Of a stretch of 64,000 bases of DNA, positions 7,369-15,405 are shown in pieces. Within the stretch, counting starts at the first letter, position 1, and each line of letters starts with the position of its first letter. The notes beneath the pieces were generated by a model. The model was not told where the DNA came from. It saw nothing but the letters and a program-made list of their open reading frames with translations, and made no database searches. The position numbers were made by a program, and so were the translations under genes. This DNA comes from Bacillota bacterium (GTDB lineage Bacteria > Bacillota > Clostridia > Acetivibrionales > DSM-1351). The stretch spans positions 11,562 to 75,561 of the forward strand of contig JAEXOY010000019.1 of the NCBI GenBank assembly GCA_023439045.1, written 5' to 3'.

Positions 7369-8532
7369 TTGATTAGTAAAAAACTCAGAGATTATATTGC
7401 ATTGAGTCCATCAAAAAGTACACAAATGGTTGCTATTTCGGAATTGATGGACCGTTGTTTGGAAAATGACATCCTATTACCAGAATTCCAAACGACATTG
7501 AGATGGGTATTGCACAAAAATGTTGATTTGCTAAACTATCAGCTTTCTGCTAAGGCTCCTGTTTCAGCACTGAGTATGCATGAAATCCGTGAAGACGAGG
7601 ATGTCAAGCAGATTAACTTTATGAACAGAAAAAGAGTCGAGGGTAATCTTGTAAGGAAGCTGTCAGTTATTGATGGACAGCAACGGATCAGCTGCAATTT
7701 GAAGGCATATATTAATGATCCTGAATTTGAACATATCGTGCTTGACTTGCAGAAAGGTAAATTTATAATTAACAAGGAAAAAATGAAGAAGAGCTATCAA
7801 GTCCCTGCAGGTATTCTTCTCAATAGGTCATCTGTTGAATTAGAGAAATACGCCATATCACGTCAGCCTCTAAGTGATAATTTTCAGATTCTTTTATTTA
7901 TTAGAACAAAATTGCTATCCTATAACTACATAGTTAATATTGGCAAGGGGATGAGCAAAACAGAGCAGCTTAGCTGGTTTGAAAGGCTTAATAATGCAGG
8001 GGCACAGATTCCAAAACTACAGCTTAAACTTACACATCTAACAGAAAAGCAGATTGACATTTACGACGAGTACATCAATAAATTCATAGATATCGTCAAT
8101 GCGAAAAAGCTGTACAAACTAGTGAAGATGAAAAATACAGAGGTGAGCATTCCTATTGCCTTGCTAAATCCTGCAATTGAGATAATTAACAGGAAGTCAC
8201 ACGTCACTAATTATAGCCCGATAGCCTCTGATATTCGATTTAGAGAAATTAACGAAATGAGTGCTGAGAATTTACGTAGAGCATTTACAATCACCTTGGA
8301 TTGCTTAAAAAAGTCTATTGCCTTTCTTGAAGAGAATAGAATAAATTATAACAGGTATGACTACATTGCTTACGTTACTGGCTTCTTTGTATATCTTGAA
8401 AATGATGAAATGAATGCTGCACAGAAAAGTGCACTAGTGGAATGGTGCAGCACAGTGTCTTTCACAAACAAATCTAACCAAGCAAGAAGAGAAATATATA
8501 ATCAAGTGCTTGGCTTTAGGTATATAATATAG
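7369..8532 (+). CDS. DUF262-domain protein (ParB/GmrS-like fold)
   Basis: The TTG at 7369 is preferred because AGGGGGG stands 8 bp upstream; an in-frame ATG at 7321 lacks a ribosome binding site. The 387-residue product has LPEFQTTLRW near residue 37 and VIDGQQR near 101-106. These are the two hallmark motifs of DUF262, the ParB-like domain of GmrS type IV restriction proteins and many stand-alone defence proteins. It has no visible DUF1524/HNH domain, which in GmrSD lies in GmrD, so it is either a partner-less DUF262 protein or of a variant type. The phased GGCC array lies 130 bp upstream. Defence function is inferred from family and island context. Confidence 0.7.
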   Translation: MISKKLRDYIALSPSKSTQMVAISELMDRCLENDILLPEFQTTLRWVLHKNVDLLNYQLSAKAPVSALSMHEIREDEDVKQINFMNRKRVEGNLVRKLSVIDGQQRISCNLKAYINDPEFEHIVLDLQKGKFIINKEKMKKSYQVPAGILLNRSSVELEKYAISRQPLSDNFQILLFIRTKLLSYNYIVNIGKGMSKTEQLSWFERLNNAGAQIPKLQLKLTHLTEKQIDIYDEYINKFIDIVNAKKLYKLVKMKNTEVSIPIALLNPAIEIINRKSHVTNYSPIASDIRFREINEMSAENLRRAFTITLDCLKKSIAFLEENRINYNRYDYIAYVTGFFVYLENDEMNAAQKSALVEWCSTVSFTNKSNQARREIYNQVLGFRYII

Positions 8533-8550
8533 TTTTCCTCCGTGGAACGG

Positions 8551-9523
8551 CTACTTTAGTGGCACCTTCTTATATTTCAGGTATATTCTTGTTATTTCAG
8601 CCCTGTGATGGCCGAGTTGTTCACTAATGTAATACAGGAGGTCTTTACCATGCAGTATATTTTTCTTTTGATTGTAGAGGTTATTGCTATAGTAACTTCT
8701 CAAACCATGAAAATTTAATGTTTTCTTAACAGGCTTTAGATTACTTAAAGCACTACAAGATTTCTGGTTTCTAAAGGCCTCCTGAAACTTATCACGATGA
8801 TTGCCAAGCCAGTTTTGAATAGAGTCTTTTCTTTTTTTTTGTTGCATCCTTAATATTATCTACAAGGATTTTCTCACAATTGAGTTTTTTGAGAGTATCA
8901 GCATATTTTAATACTTCAGCAAGTGCAATGAACTGGATAAGTGTATCAACCTTAATAAATCGGGTCTGACCACCTTTACCTTTAACCTCTAGTTCTCCCG
9001 TGTCAACAGCTACTAGTATCTTGTCAACCGTTAAACGACAGCATTCTTCAAGCCTTAGACCGAAGTTCTCAGCAAGAGTTATAGCAAAATATACGTCCAT
9101 ACGTCCCATTTGTTTACTTAATTGTTTAGCCATCTCAACCTCTTTTGTTGTCCAGGAGTTATCAATTTTATTAGTTTGACGTTTATCTAGGCCCAGAATT
9201 GAGTTGTCTACAAGTATATTTTTAGATCCACAATGGTGCTGAAAATATCGTATGGCACTTACATCAGTCTTAATAGTGGATGGCGATTTACCATCCTGCT
9301 TCATTTGATCAACATACTGGATTAGATGCTTACTGCTTATATTTGTTATTTTCTGAAGACGGAATTCACTTGCAAGGAATACAACAAACCGTTCCATTGC
9401 GGCCTTATAACGCTCACGGGTTTTAAAACTGCCTTCGTTAAAATGCTGAAATTGGGTATCTAACTGAATTTCTAGGTTTTTAACCAAACCTGATGAAGTA
9501 CTATTTGATGATTTATTTCTCAC
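8551..9523 (-). pseudogene. Tyrosine recombinase split by a frameshift in an A9 run
   Basis: Starting from a GTG at 9523, the first frame gives a SAM-like N-terminal domain and the first catalytic Arg (FGLRLEE) plus the beta-hairpin Lys (VKGKGGQTR). The frame is lost at a run of nine A on the minus strand (plus T-run 8832-8840). The next frame, 8847-8551, carries the rest: HGLR (H-x-x-R), LGHH and the Tyr in TRIYLKYKK. All catalytic residues are therefore present but in two frames. The frameshift may be inactivating, may be repaired by transcriptional slippage on the A-run, or may be a sequencing error. It is probably a remnant integrase of an older element within the island. Confidence 0.8.
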
Positions 9524-9562
9524 TTTGCCACCTGCTTTCTAAATTATTTAAACACTATAAGC

Positions 9563-9599
9563 AAAAAGTCTATGAAAATCAAATTTTCACAGACTTTTT
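9563..9599. terminator. Bidirectional hairpin with A/T flanks upstream of the tyrosine recombinase
   Basis: Stem AAAAAGTCT-a-TGAAAAT, loop CAA, then ATTTTCA-c-AGACTTTTT, giving 16 pairs with one mismatch and a T-run on both strands. It has the form of an intrinsic terminator. It lies just upstream of the minus-strand recombinase start, so it may insulate that gene rather than end it. Confidence 0.5.
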
Positions 9600-9622
9600 T
9601 ATGACTTTATTAAAATATAATT

Positions 9623-9725
9623 AATGGGTAAGCAAACAATCGAATTTGATTGAAAATGGGTAAGACAACTTTGACAAAAAATATAAATAGCAGAAATTTG
9701 TTCTAAATTTTTCATAATGGGTAAG
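9623..9725 (+). repeat. Three copies of AATGGGTAAG
   Basis: Identical 10-mers lie at 9623-9632, 9655-9664 and 9716-9725, within 200 bp of the tyrosine recombinase start. Irregular spacing (32 and 61 bp) and exact conservation suggest binding sites, possibly integrase arm sites, rather than a satellite. Confidence 0.5.
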
Positions 9726-9898
9726 ATGACTCTTAAAGTGTTATATAATCTTTGCCCAAATAAAGCAATCTGGCTAACTATTTCGATTAAGTGCATTTTT
9801 TGGCATAGCAAGGCCTATGAGAAACATCTGTTTCTCACATTTTCCTGATGTAGTTGTGTTTTAGGGTGTTGCTTTTCAATAGTTGTGAGGTGTACCAT

Positions 9899-9944
9899 AC
9901 CGCCGTCTCTATGGAGTCCTACAGACTCACATAGAGACGGCGGT
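9899..9944. other. Very strong GC-rich hairpin
   Basis: ACCGCCGTCTCTATG (9899-9913) pairs fully with CATAGAGACGGCGGT (9930-9944), and inner GAGTC/GACTC pairs too with one bulged A (9929) and loop CTACA. An outer GTGAG/CTCAC pair extends it. This is about 20 pairs and far more GC-rich than its surroundings. TTTTG follows on the plus strand, so a terminator is possible. A transposable-element end or single-strand recombination structure is an alternative. Confidence 0.6.
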
Positions 9945-9976
9945 CTCACTTTTGTGGTTTTCTATAAGTTAAGTAG

Positions 9977-10076
9977 AAATCCGAGTACATGCTATTGCAT
10001 GTGCCAGCATAGTACTGGCTTCGGCTGCCGATTACTGACATTGTCAGTCCTATAAAGGTGCGGCAAGGATTTTTTT
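9977..10076 (+). ncRNA. Candidate structured RNA with multibranched fold and T-run
   Basis: Nested pairings close on themselves: AAATCC (9977-9982) with GGATTT (10067-10072). Inside are ACATGC/GCATGT (9987-9992/9997-10002), GCCAG/CTGGC (10003-10007/10015-10019), and GCCG/CGGC (10027-10030/10061-10064). The last encloses CTGAC/GTCAG (10035-10039/10043-10047) and CCT/AGG (10049-10051/10056-10058). The 3' end runs into seven T. No reading frame overlaps it. I do not recognise it as a known family. It lies about 570 bp upstream of the Lamassu-like operon. Confidence 0.5.
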
Positions 10077-10648
10077 AATAATGTATATCGTAAAACATTA
10101 ACTCAATTTTTATGGTGGTAGAGCTACCACGCAGTTGTGTTTCTGAATAAGATTCCTTCGTCTCATATAGAATACTCCTTTCAAATAAAATTCCATGGTT
10201 CAATCTATATATAAAATACCTTCAGGTATGATTATGTTATAGGGGAAGATGGTGGGGGATTTCAAGTGGGGAGTTAATAATGGTATAAATAATTAGGGAT
10301 ATGTTTCTGTAGTCGGATATGTTGTGTGCTGAGTTACCACTATATTTGAGGTGTGGTTTGATATTACTGGGTTTGAGAATATAAAAATCAAGCATATATC
10401 AAAATGAAGTTATTTATTTTTTACTTCAAAAATGAAATTATAAGCTTTTTAATATTTTTAACTATTAGCGTATCGAAAATTCTAAATTTTATGTGTTAAA
10501 ACTATCTTTTCTTACAAAAAACTATTCATTCCAATACCTTGGATAATATATTGAGAAAAATAGAATAGAACATCTTGAAAAAATGTATTATTATAAAAAT
10601 AATGGCGATATATGGTATAATGTATGTGTAACTTCAAGGAGGTAATCT
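10077..10648. other. AT-rich leader region of the Lamassu-like operon
   Basis: No gene is seen. An extended -10 TG-G-TATAAT (TATAAT at 10616-10621) lies 27 bp before the ATG of the first operon gene, and AGGAGG precedes that ATG. A canonical -35 is not evident. The remaining 500 bp shows nothing I can assign. Confidence 0.5.
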
Positions 10649-12154
10649 ATGTGTACACATACTGAATATGCCGAAATACTTCGTGTTGGAGAAGAAAGAA
10701 GAGATGCATCCGATAGTATAAAAGGATTTTTATATCAGGACTTACTAGCTATTGAATTAATAATAAATAGTCAAAATGGAGATAAAATCTATGTTGAGTG
10801 GGTTGAGGATATCTTTGTAGAAAGTGCTACTAAAATATCAACTTGTCAAGTGAAACACTATCCTAAAAGTCAACTGGATTTGCAAGATATCTATGAGAAT
10901 ATGTTTTATCAGTTGCTAAAATTTTTACTATATAGGACTGAGGAGAAAAAGTTTATTACTTATGCCTATTATTATGCAGAAAGTGTAAAAGATTTCATTA
11001 AGGCTAATACACAAAATATAATAAAGGAAAATGATTTAAAAACAATTAACAAGCTACAGATACGGAAGGAACTTGAAGAATGTTCAGATATGAAAGCGAG
11101 AAAGAAACTGCTATTTGAAAAAGTTGCGGGAAAAAGTTTACTTGACCAGTTTGAGTTCAGTGCACTAAAAAAAGAAGATATCTGTAATACAAGAGATTAT
11201 CTAAAAAGTATTTTGTACAGTTTGTTTGAAACATCTATTAAAAATGACAATTTAATTAGAATGCTGAATAAAGAAGACATCAAAGATTTATTGCTAGCAT
11301 TGGCAGTTCAGTATGTTCAAAACTCTTATTATAAAAAGCCTGAAGATTATACTAAGAGAATTATGACGAAAGAAGATTTTAATAATTATGTAAATAGAAT
11401 CTTTGTTAGTGTGCAGAAAAATACAGAAATTATTATTACTTTGGTTATGGGATACATTGATAGTCTGTTTGATGAAATTATTGTTGAGATAGAGGATGTT
11501 AATAATGCTGAAATTTACAAAAAAATATATTTATCCACAAAGGGGTATTTGAAAAGTATCCTATTGGAGAAGAGAAAAAGATTCAAGTTTCTTAATTCAC
11601 TTAGCACTTATGAAGATAAGGAGCTGAATTGGAATAGCTACCAAGAAATAGATTTTAATGAAAGAGATAAATTTATAGAACATAAAGGTGTAATAAAATC
11701 AGTTATAAAAAGTAGTTGGAAAATAATGTACGATATTGATGGCAGTGAATATGGATTATATATAAAGGAAAGTGAAGAGAGTTTCTTTTTTGACTTTGTC
11801 AACTATGAAGAATCAAAAAGGGTAGTAATTTTTTCTTCATTGGCTGGAGAACAGAACGGTGATATTAAAAAAATTGTACCTAGACTTGCAAAAATGGAGG
11901 AAAGACCAGATAAATGGTATATGCGTGGAGAATTAAGGAGTTACTACAAATATTCTCTGGATGTCAATAAAATACGAGATATAGATTTAGGAATGGGGCA
12001 TAGCGTTTTATATGAACAGAGTAATTTTTTTAAAATAGAGTGTATGGATTGTCTAGCATGTGACTCTGAAAAAATGGAAACTAAAGATCCAGATCTGAAG
12101 GATTGTTTGTTTAAAAGTGGCTGTACTAAAAAGGGAGGCGGAGTATGTACATAA
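10649..12154 (+). CDS. lmuA: Lamassu-like effector LmuA (DUF4297/Cap4-type nuclease)
   Basis: The 501-residue protein begins with SIKGFLYQDLLAIELII (Gly26 to Gln30) followed by KIYVEWVEDIF (E50, E53, D54) and TCQVKHY (Q67-V68-K69). This GfxYQ ... E ... QVK order is the PD-(D/E)XK nuclease core of DUF4297/Cap4 effectors. A long helical region follows and the C terminus has clustered cysteines (CMDCLAC...C...C). The two genes after it overlap it and each other in the order effector, small protein, SMC ATPase, which is the Lamassu arrangement (also classed among ABC three-component systems). Expected role: non-specific DNA cleavage released when the ATPase senses foreign DNA. Start supported by AGGAGG 6 bp upstream. 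Confidence 0.7.
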   Translation: MCTHTEYAEILRVGEERRDASDSIKGFLYQDLLAIELIINSQNGDKIYVEWVEDIFVESATKISTCQVKHYPKSQLDLQDIYENMFYQLLKFLLYRTEEKKFITYAYYYAESVKDFIKANTQNIIKENDLKTINKLQIRKELEECSDMKARKKLLFEKVAGKSLLDQFEFSALKKEDICNTRDYLKSILYSLFETSIKNDNLIRMLNKEDIKDLLLALAVQYVQNSYYKKPEDYTKRIMTKEDFNNYVNRIFVSVQKNTEIIITLVMGYIDSLFDEIIVEIEDVNNAEIYKKIYLSTKGYLKSILLEKRKRFKFLNSLSTYEDKELNWNSYQEIDFNERDKFIEHKGVIKSVIKSSWKIMYDIDGSEYGLYIKESEESFFFDFVNYEESKRVVIFSSLAGEQNGDIKKIVPRLAKMEERPDKWYMRGELRSYYKYSLDVNKIRDIDLGMGHSVLYEQSNFFKIECMDCLACDSEKMETKDPDLKDCLFKSGCTKKGGGVCT

Positions 12155-12804
12155 AAGATTTTTTTGCTAATGGATATAAATCTATATATGAGTCAGAGGA
12201 AGAGCCTATTAAAGCTTTTTTATCAGAGACGGAAAATGAGGAAGAAATTATAGATGCTAAAATGGATGATGAGGATAGAATAAGATATGCCAAACCGTTG
12301 ACAGATATTTTTATACATGAAACTAAAAATGAAATGTTTTTGGTATTAGATTGTATAGGGCATAAATATCAGCGATTAAAAAATGTGTGTGAGAAATGGG
12401 AACAGAATGTATTGCATTTTGTAAACTTTGGTAAGGAATATCGTAATAATATAAAGTATCTGCAATATGAAATCTATTTGCTTATTTTATGTAGAGATGA
12501 AAAAAATGAGTATGAAGATGATCATTTTAGGTCTGAAACTGAAAAGTCTTTAAGGATATGCAGAAAATTATTCTTGCTGTGCAATGAAATTGGTGAAATA
12601 GACGAAAATAATTGGAATATGATACCGTTTTACTTCTCTTCCATTGAGAAAAAAGATAGTGAAGAAGTACAAAGACTTGAGAAAGAACTTGAAGATCTAA
12701 TTCCAAAGGATGAAAAAATACGTTCTATTTGTAAAAAAGAAGAATTGACGGATGAGGATAGAAAAATAATGAAGGAGTGGTTGAATAAGGATGATAATAA
12801 CTAG
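12145..12804 (+). CDS. lmuC: Lamassu-like small/middle component LmuC
   Basis: The 219-residue acidic, helix-rich protein overlaps the end of the effector gene by 10 bp and the start of the ATPase gene by 14 bp, so the three are translationally coupled. It has no recognisable catalytic motif. The identification as LmuC (middle component) rests on size and position between a DUF4297-type effector and an SMC-like ATPase. The C terminus is strongly charged (DLIPKDEKIRSICKKEE). In Lamassu complexes the small subunit bridges effector and ATPase; that role here is inferred. Confidence 0.65.
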   Translation: MYIKDFFANGYKSIYESEEEPIKAFLSETENEEEIIDAKMDDEDRIRYAKPLTDIFIHETKNEMFLVLDCIGHKYQRLKNVCEKWEQNVLHFVNFGKEYRNNIKYLQYEIYLLILCRDEKNEYEDDHFRSETEKSLRICRKLFLLCNEIGEIDENNWNMIPFYFSSIEKKDSEEVQRLEKELEDLIPKDEKIRSICKKEELTDEDRKIMKEWLNKDDNN

Positions 12805-15223
12805 AGTGATAATTGAAAATTTTAGAATATACGAATATAAAGAATTTGAATTCGGAGAGAATCAACTAATACTTATTACTGGTGCTAATGGTTTTGGCAA
12901 GACTACATTAATTGATGCTATTGAATGGTGTCTTACTGGGGATATAGTAAGAATTAAGAAGTGTTATGATGAAAGAAATTCAAAGCAAGCAGAAAAAAAC
13001 AGACCGGAAAATAAGAAAGGAATAATAAAAAATTCTAATTGTTCATCACCAAATGATAAAATTAAAGTAACAATTACATTAGTGGTTGATAATGTTGAGG
13101 TAATTGTTTATAGAGAGCAAATAGAAGATAGTTTGTATGCTGATACAGAGTTGAAATTTGAAGGTGAAACAGCTGAAATAATAAAAGAAAAAATAATAAA
13201 ATATGTAACACATGATAAGTTCTATAATTATCATGTATGTGATACATACAAGTCTTATGAATTTTTAAACTCAAAAAGGCAAGAGGTTAAAGAAAAATTT
13301 GAGGATTTTATTAAGCCACATAGCATGGCTGATGGATTAAGTAAGAAGCTTGGAATATTGCAGGAAGTGCTAAAAGAAGAAATCCAAATTAAAGAAAAAT
13401 CTTTAATTGATACTGAGGAACATAAGAAAGAGTTAGAGATGCTAAAAAAAGATCTACATCAATTAGACTACCCTCAAATACGATTCTATCATGACGAGAA
13501 TTTAGATATTGAGAAGGAAAATATTGAGGATATAAAGAACCAGCAGGATAAAATAAAAAAATGCGGATATAATGTAGCTGCTTCAAAAATTCTAGATGTT
13601 ATTTTGTATTATCAGGCAATAGAGAAATCTGAAGAAATTAATAAATTGATTGAAATGGCTGATACTATGGGAGACGATTTGAATATTTCAATAACAAAAT
13701 CATATTATGATTCAAAAAAGATTGATGAAATAAACAATAATATAAAGATATTATCTGATGAAAAGCAGAAAGTTGAAAGTATTAAAAAAGTAGATCAAAT
13801 AGACACTACTGTTCAGCCTGAAATATATATAGGAATATCAGAATATATCTCAGAACAAAAGGCTGAGTTTAAGAAGATAAAAAGCGAAATAAATAATATG
13901 CAGAATATAATAAATGATAAAGAGATAGGTAATGAGATAATTGCTGCCTTGTCAAATTTGGTTGCTGGAAGAGAAGGCTTCTTCAAATATAGAAATCAAG
14001 GCAATAGTCAATGCCCACTTTGCGGTTCAAAAGAAAAGTTTGAAAGTATAATTATGTCTGATGAAATCGCAGGAGAAGCAGTAGCTTATCTTGATAAAAG
14101 TAAATCTGATCTTGGGATAATGAAAAAAGAAATGCAAGACCTTGTTGCAGGCGTAAATAAAAAATTTGATGTATTGAAAAAAAACATTATTAAGCATCTT
14201 GAAGAAAAAATAAAAATACTGGAAGAACAAAGAACAGTATTTAATACTTTTTATAATAAAACCAAGGATTTCTTTAATAGACTCAAAAATTTTAATATAA
14301 GCATTGACTGTAAATACATTGAAACTCTTCAAATTGAAAAGAATGAACTAGAGAAAATAAAATTAGAAAAGGATGCGGTTAGCTCTAATGTAGAGCTAAT
14401 TAAAAACATTTTAACAGCAAATCAACTGAGTTATAGTTTAGAAAACATTTCTTCAGAAATATTGAAAAAAACGCAGTTGGATTTAGATCCGCTTATAGAC
14501 CAATCTATTTCTGTAGGAAATTTTACATTTGAAGAATTTAATAAAAAGCTTTTGTTTATAAGTAATTTATTAAATAATAAGAAGGTTATAGAAAAACAAT
14601 TGTTAATTGATAAATATGAAGAACAAAACAAAAAGACTAGCAATGGAATAAGTAATTTGGAGAAAGTTAAAGTAAAGGCTAAAGAAATGTGGGATTCAAT
14701 AGAATTAAAGAAGACTCGTATTGAAAAGCTTGAACTAGAAGCAGTAGGACCGTATTTGTATAAAATTTTTTCAAAAGTAATTAAACATACAAGCGTTGAA
14801 GAAATAAAATTCAACAGGGACAGTTCAAAAATTGAAGGAGGGGCTACCTTTACAGATCAATATGGTAATAATATCCTTAATGTAATGAGTCAAGGGCAAT
14901 TCGGAGTATTTATGCTTTCATTCTTTTTTGCTAATATGTTTAAGCGCAAAGTAGAAACTGAATTTAAAACTTATTTTGTTGATGATATAACAAGCTGTAT
15001 GGACGATATGAATGTTCTTTCTTTTATAGATATAATAAAATATCAGTTATATCAAAAGGATGGAGTAATAAGACAGTTTTTCTTTTCAACATGTAGCAAT
15101 GATTTGGAAAGATTGTTTATACATAAAATGGAGAGTTTTGGTATTAGCTTTGTTAATATTAAGTTTAAGTCATATGCGAGGGGAAAAGTGATGAATAGCC
15201 AAGGGAAAAATGATAAATTTTAA
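12791..15223 (+). CDS. lmuB: Lamassu-like SMC/Rad50-type ATPase LmuB
   Basis: The 810-residue protein opens with IIENFRIYEYKEFEFGEN and Walker A GANGFGKTTLID (G31-D43). Long coiled-coil arms follow, with a CPLC zinc-hook pair near residue 408. The C-terminal ATPase half carries an ABC signature-like MSQGQFGVFMLSFFFA and Walker B YFVDDI near 728. This is the Rad50/SMC layout with hook-mediated dimerisation, as in LmuB of Lamassu. It would bind DNA ends or replication intermediates of invaders and control the nuclease encoded first in the operon. The gene overlaps the previous one by 14 bp. Base composition is as AT-rich as the other island genes. Confidence 0.75.
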   Translation: MIITRVIIENFRIYEYKEFEFGENQLILITGANGFGKTTLIDAIEWCLTGDIVRIKKCYDERNSKQAEKNRPENKKGIIKNSNCSSPNDKIKVTITLVVDNVEVIVYREQIEDSLYADTELKFEGETAEIIKEKIIKYVTHDKFYNYHVCDTYKSYEFLNSKRQEVKEKFEDFIKPHSMADGLSKKLGILQEVLKEEIQIKEKSLIDTEEHKKELEMLKKDLHQLDYPQIRFYHDENLDIEKENIEDIKNQQDKIKKCGYNVAASKILDVILYYQAIEKSEEINKLIEMADTMGDDLNISITKSYYDSKKIDEINNNIKILSDEKQKVESIKKVDQIDTTVQPEIYIGISEYISEQKAEFKKIKSEINNMQNIINDKEIGNEIIAALSNLVAGREGFFKYRNQGNSQCPLCGSKEKFESIIMSDEIAGEAVAYLDKSKSDLGIMKKEMQDLVAGVNKKFDVLKKNIIKHLEEKIKILEEQRTVFNTFYNKTKDFFNRLKNFNISIDCKYIETLQIEKNELEKIKLEKDAVSSNVELIKNILTANQLSYSLENISSEILKKTQLDLDPLIDQSISVGNFTFEEFNKKLLFISNLLNNKKVIEKQLLIDKYEEQNKKTSNGISNLEKVKVKAKEMWDSIELKKTRIEKLELEAVGPYLYKIFSKVIKHTSVEEIKFNRDSSKIEGGATFTDQYGNNILNVMSQGQFGVFMLSFFFANMFKRKVETEFKTYFVDDITSCMDDMNVLSFIDIIKYQLYQKDGVIRQFFFSTCSNDLERLFIHKMESFGISFVNIKFKSYARGKVMNSQGKNDKF

Positions 15224-15405
15224 AATTCTGATTAATAGTACTAAAAATGTCTCAGCACATGAATTTCCCCAGCAATTTTATAAATTAATGTTTCCCTACG
15301 GGGTAATGATTATGTTAGTGAAGTAAGTGCAATCTGTGTTATATTTGGGGCATATGTATTTAAAACTTTTTGACACTATGGAAATATTTGATTAGGGGGG
15401 GTATC

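Noticed and set aside
9599..9811. Minus-strand frame of about 70 codons in the gap beside the tyrosine recombinase
   Set aside because: It runs through the AATGGGTAAG repeats, lacks a ribosome binding site and has unlikely composition.
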